Shown: piece after piece, positions 16,683 to 25,931 of the stretch | Numbering within the stretch: the first letter of the stretch is position 1 | Layout: each line of letters starts with the position of its first letter | Origin: JBBSGD01 sp038254435 | GTDB lineage: Bacteria; Actinomycetota; CADDZG01; WHSQ01 | DNA: 63,919 nt | Assembly (NCBI GenBank): GCA_038254435.1 | Contig: JBBSGD010000007.1 | Coordinates: 1 to 63,919, forward strand | Reading direction: 5' to 3' | Notes under the pieces: model-generated | Database searches by the model: none | The model's input: only the letters and a program-made list of their open reading frames with translations | Told to the model about the DNA's origin: nothing | Program-made: the position numbers and the translations under genes

Positions 16683-18647
16683 CTAGCCCTCGTCGCCGGC
16701 GGCGCTGCCCGCCTTGGCGCGGATCTCGTCGAGTATCGGGGCGTTCTGCAGAGTCGTCACATCGCCGAGCTCACGGTCTTCGGCGACATCTTTGAGCAGG
16801 CGGCGCATGATCTTGCCGGAGCGTGTCTTGGGCAGGTCGTCGGTGAAGATGATTTGCTTGGGCCGCGCCAGCTTGCCGATCACGGTGGCGACGTGCTCGC
16901 GCAGCTCCTTCATGAGATCCTCGTCGCCGGTGACGTTGCCCTTGGGGGTGACGAAAGCAACGATTGCCTGTCCGGTGTCCTCGTCCTTGCGTCCGACCAC
17001 CGCCGCCTCGGCAACCTTCTGATTGTCGACAAGCGCAGACTCGACCTCGTACGTCGAGATGCGGTGCCCGGCGACGTTCATGACGTCGTCGACGCGCCCC
17101 AGGAGCCAGAAGTAGCCATCGTCGTCGAGCTTGGCCCCATCGCCCACGAAGTACGTCTCGGGCCCGAACCGGTCCCAGTAGGTCTCGATGTAACGGTCGT
17201 CGTCACCCCAGATGGTGCGGAACATGCCCGGCGCCGGCCGTTTGATGACGAGGTAGCCCCCGCCTCCCTTTTCTACCGGCTCCCCCCGCTCGTCGACGAT
17301 GGCGGCGACGACGCCGGGGAACGGCTTTGTGGCAGAACCCGGCTTGAGCGTGGTCAAGCCCGGCAACGGCGAGATGAGGATGCTGCCCGTCTCCGTTTGC
17401 CACCAGGTGTCGACAACCGGTGCAGTGCCGCCCCCGACGAACTCCTGGTACCAGATCCAAGCCTCCGGGTTGATCGGCTCACCGACCGTTCCGAGCAGGC
17501 GGATCGAGGACAGATCGTACTTGCCCGGATAGTCGGTGCCCCACTTCATGAACGTCCGGATCAGAGTCGGCGCCGTGTAGAGAATCGTGACCTTGTAGTC
17601 CTGGATGATCTTCCAGTAGCGCTCCTTGTCCGGACCCCCTTCCCAAAGGATCGAGGTAGTCCCATTGGCAAGCGGTCCGTACACGATGTAGCTGTGACCG
17701 GTGACCCAGCCGATGTCGGCCGCACACCAGTACACGTCGTCGTCGGGCTTGATGTCGAAGATGAGGTTGTGGGTAGAGGTCACGGCCGTCATGTAGCCCC
17801 CGGTCGTGTGCAGGATTCCCTTGGGCTTGCCCGTCGTTCCGGACGTGTGAAGGATGTAGAGCGTGTCCTCGGCGTCCATGTGCTCGGCAGGGCATTCGGC
17901 CGACGCCTCGGCCATGAGCTCTTGATAGACGAGGTCGCGGCCTTCCTTCATGGGCACGTCTTCTCCGGTGCGCTTCACTACGACAACGTGCTCGATGGAC
18001 GGGGTGTCTTGCAGGGCTTCGTCCGAGCTCTCCTTGGTGGGCACCACCTTGCCGCCCCGGTAGCCGCCGTCGGCGGTGATGAGCACCTTTGCGTCGCAGT
18101 CGTTGATGCGATCCTTTAGCGACGCGGCCGAGAACCCCCCGAAGACCACGGCGTGAGGAGCGCCGATGCGGGCGCACGCGAGCATGGCGACCGGCAGCTC
18201 GGGGATCATCGGCATGTAGATGGCCACCGGATCGCCCTTGCCGACGCCGAGACCCTTGAGCGCGTTGGCGAACTTGCAGACCTGCTCGTGAAGCTCCCGG
18301 TAGGTCACCTCTAGGGTTTGGCCCTCGGGCTCCCCGATCCAGTGGAAGGCAACCTGGTCGCCGCGCGTGTCGAGATGGCGGTCCAGGCAGTTGTAACTGG
18401 CGTTGAGCTTGCCGCCGACGAACCACTCATAGTGCGGCGGGTCCCACGCGAAGACCTTGTCCCACTTCTTGAACCAGTGGAGGCGTTCGGCCTGGGACTC
18501 CCACCACGCGTCGGGGTCCTTTGCGGCCTGTTCGAAGATGGCTGCATCGTTGGCATTGGCTTGCGCCGCGAAGTCCTTGGGTGGATCGAAGGTTCTACGT
18601 TCCTGGAGAAGTGCCTCAATGGCCTTCTCGACTTCCTTTTCGACCAT
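16683..18647 (-). CDS. acs: Acetyl-coenzyme A synthetase
   Basis: The protein has 654 residues from the ATG at 18647, preceded by a run of six G; the open frame runs on to 18722 but that extension does not look coding. It is full-length Acs. The N-terminal segment includes FKKWDKVFAWDPPHYEWF, then YILHTSGTTGKPKGIL near 270, WWQTETGSILISPLPG near 415, and the acetylation-site lysine motif LPKTRSGKIMRRLL. It makes acetyl-CoA from acetate, ATP and CoA. The lysine in SGKIMRR is the known Pat/CobB regulatory site in other bacteria. It heads the satP and acyl-CoA synthetase cluster. Confidence 0.96.
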   Translation of the reverse strand: MVEKEVEKAIEALLQERRTFDPPKDFAAQANANDAAIFEQAAKDPDAWWESQAERLHWFKKWDKVFAWDPPHYEWFVGGKLNASYNCLDRHLDTRGDQVAFHWIGEPEGQTLEVTYRELHEQVCKFANALKGLGVGKGDPVAIYMPMIPELPVAMLACARIGAPHAVVFGGFSAASLKDRINDCDAKVLITADGGYRGGKVVPTKESSDEALQDTPSIEHVVVVKRTGEDVPMKEGRDLVYQELMAEASAECPAEHMDAEDTLYILHTSGTTGKPKGILHTTGGYMTAVTSTHNLIFDIKPDDDVYWCAADIGWVTGHSYIVYGPLANGTTSILWEGGPDKERYWKIIQDYKVTILYTAPTLIRTFMKWGTDYPGKYDLSSIRLLGTVGEPINPEAWIWYQEFVGGGTAPVVDTWWQTETGSILISPLPGLTTLKPGSATKPFPGVVAAIVDERGEPVEKGGGGYLVIKRPAPGMFRTIWGDDDRYIETYWDRFGPETYFVGDGAKLDDDGYFWLLGRVDDVMNVAGHRISTYEVESALVDNQKVAEAAVVGRKDEDTGQAIVAFVTPKGNVTGDEDLMKELREHVATVIGKLARPKQIIFTDDLPKTRSGKIMRRLLKDVAEDRELGDVTTLQNAPILDEIRAKAGSAAGDEG

Positions 18648-18930
18648 GCTCCCCCCTTGGGTGAGAGGCGTCGGCCGACGAACGCGCCCGACGCGCCGTA
18701 CGGATGAGGTTGAACCGTGCATCCAACCTCTACTCTGTCATACCCAAGGCAAGCTGTTCAAACGAAGGCGGCGAGCGGGGGCCTTAACCGGTTCGCGGGC
18801 GCGCCAATCCGCCTTGCGGCCGGGGCGATCCCTTAGCCTGGCGCCCGTGAGCTCTTGTCCCGAGCCGGATTCCCGTTGCGAGGCCCTCGGCCCGCGCGGC
18901 GCCTGCTCCGGCGGCGCGAGTCCCTAGGCG

Positions 18931-19254
18931 ATGGCGGCCGGATCTCGGGAACGGCGCCTGTGGAGCGACCTTCGCTCCTTGGACCGGCATGAGCTCCGCC
19001 GGGTGCAGATCTTCGTGAAGGGACTGCTCGCGGCGTTGGGCGACGATGCCGCCCGTGCAGGGCTCTCGGTGGGGGAAGGCCGCGGGGCGGTCACCTACCG
19101 GCTCGAGATGGTCCGCTGCGGCAAGCCTTCGTGCCGCAGCTGTCCCCACGGGCCCTACTGGTACGCCTACTACCGAGAAGGCACACGGCTGCGATCCCGT
19201 TACATAGGCCGGGATCTGCCAGATGACGTGAAGGGGGTGACGGGAGGGGACTAG
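18931..19254 (+). CDS. Small basic Cys-containing protein, DUF6788-like
   Basis: The protein has 107 residues from the ATG at 18931. Its core RCGKPSCRSCPHGPYWYAYY holds three closely spaced cysteines and a histidine, as in the DUF6788 family, whose function is unknown. The rest is an Arg-rich helix. The gap before it (18648-18930, about 280 bp) contains the acs promoter region on the other strand but no gene that I can support. No Shine-Dalgarno is obvious. Confidence 0.6.
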   Translation: MAAGSRERRLWSDLRSLDRHELRRVQIFVKGLLAALGDDAARAGLSVGEGRGAVTYRLEMVRCGKPSCRSCPHGPYWYAYYREGTRLRSRYIGRDLPDDVKGVTGGD

Positions 19255-19340
19255 GAGGCAAGAGCGAACTCTGGTCCCATGAGGCTGTGTAGTGCGATGA
19301 TTTGCGAACAAGCGTGTCGAGGAGGAAGGAGGGCCGGGCA

Positions 19341-19523
19341 TTGATCACCTGCCCGCATTGCGGAGGCGAGGACAACATCCAGATCGAGATCCACCTCAAG
19401 GACGAAGAAACCGTCAAGTTCTATTCCTGCCGGCTGTGCGAGTCGAAGTGGTGGGAAAGGGACGGAGGCAACATCACCCTCGACGAGGTGCTGACGTTGG
19501 CGGCACAGAAAGACCCCAAGTGA
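19341..19523 (+). CDS. Small zinc-ribbon protein
   Basis: The protein has 60 residues from the TTG at 19341, chosen because GGAGGAAGGAGGG lies just upstream; an upstream GTG at 19302 in frame is less likely. It has two Cys pairs, CPHCGG near the N terminus and CRLC near residue 33, with KWWERDG following. That is a zinc-ribbon arrangement like TFIIS or RNA polymerase subunit ribbons. The function is unknown. It lies in the interval that in Mycobacterium holds small genes between whiB2 and manB. The 250 bp downstream shows no convincing gene. Confidence 0.65.
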   Translation: MITCPHCGGEDNIQIEIHLKDEETVKFYSCRLCESKWWERDGGNITLDEVLTLAAQKDPK

Positions 19524-19772
19524 CCTTGGGCCGGGCCTTGCAGCCCTTGGTCAGCGCTCCAAGCTGCCGCCGAGGGCCGGAAAGTGGATGCGGGCGCTCG
19601 AGTCGACGCGGCCGGCAACAGGTGCCAGTTGAGGGGGTCGTGCCGGTTTGCCGCGCTGCGAAGGCTGGCCATCGCCGCGGGCGTTGCGTCGAGGTTCGAG
19701 CACCCGCAAACCTAGTGAGCCCTTCTATCGAGATGGTCGTTGCTCCTGCTCGGGCCATTATCGCTCGCCCCG

Positions 19773-20480
19773 CTACAAAAGACTAGCCCCACAATCCACG
19801 CGTTTTGGGGCGCGGCGCGTGAAGAAGTCGGCGTTGCGGGGAACGAGGCCGGTGGGGCCGGCGAGATGAAGCCTGCCTCGGTGCCGCCCATAGCGCAGCA
19901 CGAACTCCTCTTCGAAGCCGGCCTTGGAAACCGCGCGCAGCGACGCCGCGTTGTCGTCCTCGACCGCCACCCACAGGCGCCCGACACCCCTTGCATCCAG
20001 CCACGCGCAGATCGCCTTCAGCGCGAAGGGATAAACGCCCTTGCCGCGCGCCTCGGCTCGCGTGAAGGATTCGTAGACGTACGCCTCCCCGCGTGGCGGA
20101 CGAACGTAGCGGCGGATCTCGCGGGTCCAGGCGGCGCATGTGGTCAGCCATGTCGCGTGCAGGAATTTGCCGGCCGAAGCGACGACGAAGCACTTGGTAT
20201 GAGGGCTGAGGCGGCGCCTGAAGGTCACTGACGAGTCGGTTCCGATGTCGCGCGCGTAACGGTGACCGTCAGCGGGCGCTGCTTCGATAAGCTCCAGGGC
20301 GCGCGCGGCCGGCATCGGCTCTCCCGTTGGTCGCGCGAGAAAGACCAGCGCCTCCTCCGAGCCCAGAGCGTCGGCCACACGTGCCTTGGCCAGCTCGGCC
20401 AGCTCCCGGGGACCGCGCGCGCGTAGACGAGTTGCAGCTTTCATGAGGTCCTCGATGATATCGGGCCGGGTGTCGGGCAC
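19773..20480 (-). CDS. GNAT family N-acetyltransferase
   Basis: The protein has 235 residues. The C-terminal half shows the GNAT pattern: VYESFTRAEARGKGVYPFALKAI for the acetyl-CoA binding loop and VEDDNAASLRAVSKAGFEEEF for the last helix-strand. The first 90 residues are a helical extension with no recognised domain. Substrate unknown. The start is GTG 20480, with a later ATG at MKAAT possible. It follows whiB on the same strand by 43 bp and may be co-transcribed. Confidence 0.75.
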   Translation of the reverse strand: MPDTRPDIIEDLMKAATRLRARGPRELAELAKARVADALGSEEALVFLARPTGEPMPAARALELIEAAPADGHRYARDIGTDSSVTFRRRLSPHTKCFVVASAGKFLHATWLTTCAAWTREIRRYVRPPRGEAYVYESFTRAEARGKGVYPFALKAICAWLDARGVGRLWVAVEDDNAASLRAVSKAGFEEEFVLRYGRHRGRLHLAGPTGLVPRNADFFTRRAPKRVDCGASLL

Positions 20481-20523
20481 CGAGCGAACATACTGCGCCC
20501 GTTACCGGGCGCCGACGGCGGTC

Positions 20524-20799
20524 TTAACCCGCCCGGTTTCGAAGCCTCGCCTTGCGTTCGACTTCCGTGAGACCGCCCCAGATTCCATAAGCCTCGCGGG
20601 TCGTGAGCGCGTACTCGAGACATTCGCCCCGCACTCTGCAGCCGGCGCAGACGAGCTTTGCCCGCTGCTCACGGCCTCTGCGTTCGGCCGGGGTCTCGGT
20701 GTCGTCCAGGCCGAAGAAGAGGACCGCCGGGTACATGCGGCACGCGGCGCGCTCGCGCCACGGTGTGTCGGGGCCCGTCAGGCTGAATGTCATGATCAT
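20524..20799 (-). CDS. whiB: WhiB-family iron-sulfur transcriptional regulator
   Basis: The protein has 91 residues. The four cluster cysteines are present: one in AACRMYP near residue 20, then CAGCRVRGEC (C-x2-C-x5-C), followed by the turn motif GIWGGLTEVER and a basic tail (RKARLRNR). WhiB proteins bind a 4Fe-4S cluster, contact the principal sigma factor, and occur only in Actinobacteria and their phages, which supports the taxonomic call. Its place next to manB and the F420/glycosyltransferase genes matches whiB2/whmD of Mycobacterium, a cell-division regulator. Start is either MIMTF or the next ATG two codons later. Confidence 0.93.
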   Translation of the reverse strand: MIMTFSLTGPDTPWRERAACRMYPAVLFFGLDDTETPAERRGREQRAKLVCAGCRVRGECLEYALTTREAYGIWGGLTEVERKARLRNRAG

Positions 20800-20925
20800 T
20801 GAATCGTTCCAGCCCGCGCCCCGTGAGTCAACGGCATTGTGCCGGGACGAAGTGGCGGGATTTGCCGGCGCGTGCTCTTGGCCTTGCCTTCTCCGTCACT
20901 GGGCGGTGGCCGGAGGAGGAGAAAC

Positions 20926-20931
20926 TATGAT
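20926..20931 (+). promoter_or_regulatory. Putative -10 box (TATGAT) for a leaderless manB mRNA
   Basis: TATGAT is followed by six bases and then the GTG start at 20938. The GGAGGAG run further upstream is too far (19 nt) to serve as a normal ribosome binding site for that codon. Confidence 0.5.
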
Positions 20932-20937
20932 GCCGGC

Positions 20938-22284
20938 GTGGCCACCGACCTGACCCAGATCTTCAAGGCTTATGACGTGCGCGGCGTCTTTCCCGACGAG
21001 ATCGACGGCTCCGTGGCGGATCGCATCGGTTTCGCTTTCGCTCGTTACGTCGAGGCCGATCGCATAGCGCTCGGGCGCGACATGCGGACCTCTTCGCCCT
21101 CTCTCGCGGCGGCCTTTTCCACGGGCGCCACCAGGGGAGGCATCGACGTCGTGGATCTCGGCGAGGTGTCGACGGACGCCCTATATTTTGCCGCGGGGAG
21201 CCTCAATGTCCCGGCGGCCATGTTCACCGCCTCGCACAATCCCGCTCGCTACAACGGGATCAAGCTGTGCCGCGCGGGAGCCGCCCCGATCGGCGCCGAG
21301 TCCGGTCTCCAGGACATCCGTGCTCTGGCGGAGGCGGCCGATCCCCACGGCGAGGACGGCTCGGAGCACGGCTTGATCACGTCTCGCGACATCCTCGCCG
21401 CGTACGCCGAGCATTGCAGGGAGCTCATCGACACAAGCGTCCTCGAGCCTCTCAAGGTTGCGGTAGACGCGGGGAACGGCATGGCCGGCAAGACCGTTCC
21501 ATTGGTCTTCGGGCCGCTGCCCGTAGAGATCGTGCCCCTCTACTTCGAGCTCGACGGGACTTTCCCCAACCATCCCGCCAACCCGATTGAAGACAAGAAC
21601 GTGGCCGACCTGCGCGCTGCGGTCACGGCCAACCGCTGCGACCTCGGGATCGCCTTCGACGGAGACGCCGATCGCATGTTCCTCGTAGACGAGAAGGCGC
21701 AGCTCGTCGCCGGGTCTCTGACCACGGCCCTGGTCGCGCAGCGGGTGCTGAAGAAGAACCCAGGCGCAACGATCATCTACAACCTGATTTGCTCGTGGAC
21801 GGTTCCCGAGGTCGTCAAGGAGAACGGGGGACGGCCTCTACGCACGCGTGTCGGTCACTCGTTCATCAAGGCAGTCATGGCGGAAACAGGCGCCGTCTTC
21901 GGCGGAGAGCATTCGGGCCACTACTACTTCAAGGACAACTTCCGCGCCGATTCCGGCATGATCGCCGCGCTGTTCGTGCTCGAAGCTCTGTCCGAGGCCG
22001 GCAAGCCCCTGTCCGAGCTGCTCGAGCCGTTTCGCCGCTATGCAGCTTCGGGCGAGATCAATTCGCAAGTGAGCGACCAGCCCGGCAAGCTGGAGGAGCT
22101 GGCAAAAGCTTACGAGGACGGCCGGCAGGACCACACCGACGGGCTCACCGTCGAGTACGAGGACTGGTGGTTCAATTGCCGTCCCTCCAACACCGAGCCT
22201 CTGCTGCGGCTCAATCTCGAGGCGTCAAGCCGGCCGCAGATGGAGGACAAGCGCGACGAGGTTCTCACTGTGATCCGGAGATGA
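20938..22284 (+). CDS. manB: Phosphomannomutase/phosphoglucomutase
   Basis: The protein has 448 residues from the GTG at 20938, where the family N terminus (FKAYDVRGVFPDEI) begins. The phosphoserine loop is FTASHNPARYNG near residue 98, the Mg-binding loop is FDGDADRMFLVDE near 240, GGEHSGHYYF is near 325, and the C-terminal phosphate site is NCRPSNTEPLLRLN. It interconverts mannose-6-phosphate and mannose-1-phosphate (and often the glucose pair), feeding GDP-mannose and cell-wall glycans. It heads a tight operon with the Trm112-like protein, PGI/PMI isomerase and ahcY. Confidence 0.94.
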   Translation: MATDLTQIFKAYDVRGVFPDEIDGSVADRIGFAFARYVEADRIALGRDMRTSSPSLAAAFSTGATRGGIDVVDLGEVSTDALYFAAGSLNVPAAMFTASHNPARYNGIKLCRAGAAPIGAESGLQDIRALAEAADPHGEDGSEHGLITSRDILAAYAEHCRELIDTSVLEPLKVAVDAGNGMAGKTVPLVFGPLPVEIVPLYFELDGTFPNHPANPIEDKNVADLRAAVTANRCDLGIAFDGDADRMFLVDEKAQLVAGSLTTALVAQRVLKKNPGATIIYNLICSWTVPEVVKENGGRPLRTRVGHSFIKAVMAETGAVFGGEHSGHYYFKDNFRADSGMIAALFVLEALSEAGKPLSELLEPFRRYAASGEINSQVSDQPGKLEELAKAYEDGRQDHTDGLTVEYEDWWFNCRPSNTEPLLRLNLEASSRPQMEDKRDEVLTVIRR

Positions 22285-22288
22285 GGCC

Positions 22289-22468
22289 GTGACGATCGAC
22301 CCCAAGCTGCTCGACATAATGATCTGCCCCAAGTGCCACGGCGAGATCGAGTATCGGCCCGGCGAAGAGGTCATCCTCTGTCTCGGCGAGTGCCGCTACC
22401 GCTATCCGGTGCGTGACGGGATTCCGGTGATGCTCATAGACGAAGCCGACAAGCCGGACGAAGAGTGA
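22289..22468 (+). CDS. Trm112-like zinc-ribbon protein
   Basis: The protein has only 59 residues, from the GTG at 22289 to a TGA at 22466. It begins VTIDPKLLDIMICPKCHGEI, has a Cys pair (CPKC) and later CLGEC, and ends with YRYPVRDGIPVMLIDEA. This is the Trm112/DUF343 pattern. In bacteria such proteins are thought to be small partners of methyltransferases or of sugar metabolic enzymes. It lies 4 nt after manB, and its stop overlaps the start of the isomerase (GTGA), so translation is coupled. Confidence 0.85.
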   Translation: MTIDPKLLDIMICPKCHGEIEYRPGEEVILCLGECRYRYPVRDGIPVMLIDEADKPDEE

Positions 22469-23535
22469 CTGGACTCGACGATGTCGTCGAGCTCGACCGC
22501 CTCGACAGCGAACACGTGCTCGAGACGGCTGAGCGCTTCGGTAGGCAGTGCCGCGAGGCATGGGAGACAGCGGCCCGGGTGACCGGGCTTCCCCGCGCGG
22601 AGGGGATCGAGTCCATCGTCGTTCTCGGGATGGGCGGATCGGGGATGGCAGGCGACGTAGTGCAGGCCGTTGTTGAACCTCGGCTCCCGTTCTTCTTTCG
22701 GGTCTTCAAGGGCTACCCTCCGCTGCCGGAGTGGGTCGGACGCAAGTCCCTCGTCTTCGCCATTTCCTACTCGGGCAAAACCGAAGAGACCCTCGCGTGC
22801 GTCGAGGAGGCAGCGGCGCGTGGGGCCCGGCTGGCGAGCGTTTCCTCAGGAGGCGAGCTGAAGTCCATCGCCGACGAGTACGGCGGCACGCACATCGCGG
22901 TGCCCGCAGGCCTCCAGCCGCGCGCCGCACTCGGCTATCTCGCGCTGCCGCCCCTGGGCGTCCTCGTCGCAATGGGTTTTGCCCCGTCACTCGAGGAGGA
23001 CGTGGCCGAAGCCATAAGCGTCGTAGAGGAGCTGGCGCGCAGCTGTCATCGCAAAGTGCCGCAGGAGAGCAATCCTGCGAAGCAGCTCGCTGCCAGACTG
23101 GCCGGGCGCGTCGCCCTCGTCTACGGAGGGCAGGGGCTCGCCGCAGTAGCCGCCGAGCGCTTCAAGTGCGACCTCAACGAATACGCCAAGGTTCCGGCCT
23201 TCTTCAATGAGATCCCGGAGCTCAACCACAACGAGGTCGAGGCCTTTGCCGGACTGCGCGAGTCAATGGGCTCGAGGGCGGCCGTGGTCATGGTGCGCGA
23301 CCCACACGAGCACGCCCGCGTGAGCGATCGGTTCCAGATCACCGGCGCGCTCTTGAAAGAGCGAATCGAAGACGTAGTCGAGGTGCGGGCACGCGGCGAA
23401 TCCCCGCTGGCTCGCATCTTGTCGCTCTTTTTTCTTGCGGACCTTGGCGCCATCTACTGCGCCCTTGCGGCCGGCGTCGACCCCGGCCCGGTCCAAGTCC
23501 TCGAGAAGCTCAAGAAGGAATTAAGCCGACGATAA
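22465..23535 (+). CDS. Bifunctional phosphoglucose/phosphomannose isomerase family protein
   Basis: The protein has 356 residues from the GTG at 22465. It contains a SIS fold with VVLGMGGSGMAGDVV near residue 55 and FAISYSGKTEETLA near 98. The active-site region FNEIPELNHNEVEAF lies near 240, and the C-terminal domain typical of the archaeal/actinobacterial PGI-PMI family follows. It would interconvert fructose-6-P with glucose-6-P and mannose-6-P, supplying manB upstream. The equivalent mycobacterial gene is Rv3256c, next to manA/manB. Confidence 0.9.
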   Translation: MTGLDDVVELDRLDSEHVLETAERFGRQCREAWETAARVTGLPRAEGIESIVVLGMGGSGMAGDVVQAVVEPRLPFFFRVFKGYPPLPEWVGRKSLVFAISYSGKTEETLACVEEAAARGARLASVSSGGELKSIADEYGGTHIAVPAGLQPRAALGYLALPPLGVLVAMGFAPSLEEDVAEAISVVEELARSCHRKVPQESNPAKQLAARLAGRVALVYGGQGLAAVAAERFKCDLNEYAKVPAFFNEIPELNHNEVEAFAGLRESMGSRAAVVMVRDPHEHARVSDRFQITGALLKERIEDVVEVRARGESPLARILSLFFLADLGAIYCALAAGVDPGPVQVLEKLKKELSRR

Positions 23536-23544
23536 GGAGCAGTC

Positions 23545-24807
23545 ATGGGCGTTGAAGCCGACATCTACGATCCGAAGCTCGCCGAGGGAGGGCGCAGAAA
23601 GATCGAATGGGCCGACAATCTGATGCCCGTGCTCGGGCGCATAAGGGAACGGTTCGAGAAGGAGAAGCCTCTCGAAGGCGTGACCATCGCGGCGTGCCTT
23701 CACGTGACCTCCGAAACGGCAAACCTGATGCGCACGCTGTACGCAGGCGGTGCCGACGTGGCGCTGTGCGCGTCCAACCCTCTATCCACCCAGGATGACA
23801 CCGCGGCAGGTCTCGTCGAGGCCTACGGCATCCCCGTTTACGCCATCAGGGGCGTTGACGAGTCACGCTACTACTCGCACATCAAAGCGGTTCTCGACCG
23901 CAGGCCCATGATCACCATGGACGACGGCGGCGACCTCGTCACGATGCTCCACCAGCAGCGCCAGGACCAGCTCGTCGAGATCATCGGAGGTACCGAAGAG
24001 ACGACGACCGGCGTTATCAGGTTGCGCTCGATGGAAGCGCACGGAGTACTCGGCTACCCGGTCGTGTCCGTCAACAACGCGCGCACCAAGCACCTCTTCG
24101 ACAACCGCTACGGTACAGGGCAGTCGGCCATCGACGGCATCATTCGGGCCACGAACCTGCTTCTTGCGGGGCGCACCTTCGTTGTGTGCGGGTATGGGAT
24201 GTGCGGGCGCGGGGTGGCTACGAGGGCGCGCGGCATGGGCGCCCACGTCGTCGTCACGGAAGTGGATCCGACGCGCGCTCTCGAGGCGTCCATGGACGGC
24301 TTCCGTGTTCTGACGGGTCGCGAGGCCGCAAGCCAGGGAGATGTCTTCGTCACCGTCACCGGCAACAAGCACGTCTTGCGCGGTGAGCACTTCGAGATCA
24401 TGAAGGACGGCGCCGTTCTTGCCAACGCCGGACACTTCGACATCGAGATCGACCTCGGTGCGCTCGGGGCAATGGCTTCCAACCGCAGACGCGTCAGGGA
24501 GCACGTCGAAGAGTACGCGCTCGAGGGTGACCGCCGCATCTACGTCCTGGCCGAAGGCCGCCTCGTCAACCTGTCCGCGGCCGAGGGACACCCGGCGTCG
24601 GTCATGGACATGTCCTTCGCCGATCAGTCTCTGTCCGTTGAGTGGCTGGTCAAGGAGGCAGCTCGACTCGAAAAAAAGGTCTACGACGTGCCCGATGACC
24701 TGGACCGTGAGGTCGCCCGGCTCAAGCTCGAGACCATGGGGGTGCGCATCGACGAGCTGACCGATGCGCAGCACTCCTACCTGGAAGCATGGGAAGAAGG
24801 CACGTGA
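23545..24807 (+). CDS. ahcY: Adenosylhomocysteinase (short, archaeal/Thermotoga-like length)
   Basis: The protein has 420 residues, with TAAGGAGCAGTC before the ATG. Motifs are HVTSETANLMRTL, CASNPLSTQDDTAA, NNARTKHLFDNRYGTGQS (with the NAD-contacting Lys and Asp), VVCGYGMCGRGVA, and the C-terminal HPASVMDMSFADQ. It splits S-adenosylhomocysteine to adenosine and homocysteine. It lacks the roughly 40-residue insertion of the long enzymes found in mycobacteria and eukaryotes, so it belongs to the short type. That type includes archaeal enzymes that prefer S-inosylhomocysteine, so substrate choice is open. It is last in the manB operon. Confidence 0.93.
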   Translation: MGVEADIYDPKLAEGGRRKIEWADNLMPVLGRIRERFEKEKPLEGVTIAACLHVTSETANLMRTLYAGGADVALCASNPLSTQDDTAAGLVEAYGIPVYAIRGVDESRYYSHIKAVLDRRPMITMDDGGDLVTMLHQQRQDQLVEIIGGTEETTTGVIRLRSMEAHGVLGYPVVSVNNARTKHLFDNRYGTGQSAIDGIIRATNLLLAGRTFVVCGYGMCGRGVATRARGMGAHVVVTEVDPTRALEASMDGFRVLTGREAASQGDVFVTVTGNKHVLRGEHFEIMKDGAVLANAGHFDIEIDLGALGAMASNRRRVREHVEEYALEGDRRIYVLAEGRLVNLSAAEGHPASVMDMSFADQSLSVEWLVKEAARLEKKVYDVPDDLDREVARLKLETMGVRIDELTDAQHSYLEAWEEGT

Positions 24808-24817
24808 GGCCCACCGA

Positions 24818-25749
24818 TTAGCTTCTCGACTCCGAGCGCGGGGTGACGGGAGCTCTAGACGGCCTTTCCTGCGCGGTGCCGGCGCCGACCATGACGCGGT
24901 AGGGGAAAGGCATCTCAATGCCCTCGCGGTCGAAAGCATCCTTGATGCGCTCGCGCATCTGTCGCGCAACCTCGTACTGGCGGGCGGGCTTGGTTTCGGC
25001 CACCACGCGCCACAACACCTCGTACTCTCCCAGGGTCTCAATGCCCCAGACCTCGGGGACTGCGTAGAGCTTGGCGCCGAGATCCTCGTCCGCTTTGGCT
25101 GCCTCAGCAACCCTCCGCAAGACGACGCGGACCTTGTCCGAGTCCTCGCCGTAGCCGACGCCGACGTCGATGACGGCTCGGGCCCATTCCCTGGAGCGGT
25201 TGGAGACATAGGAGATCGAACCGTTCGAAAGTAGTGGATGGTTCCATCGACGTCGCGAATCCCAGTGAGACGCAGGGTGAGGGTCTCGACCACGCCGCCC
25301 GACGTCCCGTTTATCTGAATGACGTCTCCGACGCCGTACTGATCCTCGAGCAGGATGAAAAATCCGGTGAACATGTCCTTGACGAGGCTCTGAGCGCCGA
25401 AGCCGACTGCCAGGCCCACGATACCGACGCCGGCCAGCAAGGGGCCGAGGTTGAAGCCGAGGATGCTCAGCAAGTAGATCGCGCTGATTGCCCATATGAC
25501 GACCACTCCCGTCGAGGACAGCACGTTCGTCAACGTATGGGTGCGCTTGAGCGCCCTGATCGGCGTGGTCTTCTCGGCGACCTTGCCCTCGACGCGCGTC
25601 ACCGCCCGTCTCAGCATGCGAGTGAGCACGAAGGCGATGACGAGCAAGCCCACGATGCGGGCAACGTCGGCGCCGTTGATCTTGTCTATCAGCGGGGTGA
25701 GCCAGGTGGGTGTCCACGTGGCCAGATCGGCCAAGAGGGTCACGGCCAT
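24818..25749 (-). pseudogene. MscS-family mechanosensitive channel with a frameshift
   Basis: The gene starts at the ATG at 25749 with AAGGAGG upstream. Frame 1 encodes three transmembrane helices and the pore-lining GLAVGFGAQSLVKDMFTGFF, then the MscS beta domain to about residue 173 (GIRDVDGTIHYF). The expected continuation (NGSISYVSNRSREWARAV and the C-terminal cytoplasmic domain) is in another frame, ending at a TAA at 24818. One base appears to be missing at the AAA run near 25228-25230. Adding one base gives a continuous protein of about 310 residues with no stops. It is either a recent null mutation or a homopolymer sequencing error. If intact it would be a small-conductance pressure-release channel. 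A stop-free frame-1 read-through continues over ahcY and is not real. Confidence 0.85.
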
Positions 25750-25931
25750 CGAGCCTCCTTGTAGTTGCGGCGGGCAAGCGCGCCTGTCAGGGATTCGTGT
25801 CGGGTTTAGGGCATGAAGAAAGGTCCGGAGTGCAACTCCCTCCGAACCCGCCGAGGGTCATTGTCGGGCACCCGCTCCGATCTGTAAAGCCGGCCACAGC
25901 AGCGCCGGCGATCGGCACATACCGTGGGGCG

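Noticed and set aside
23863..24817. Long minus-strand frame continuing from mscS over ahcY
   Set aside because: It is the out-of-frame read-through of the mscS frameshift and lies antisense to a clear ahcY.
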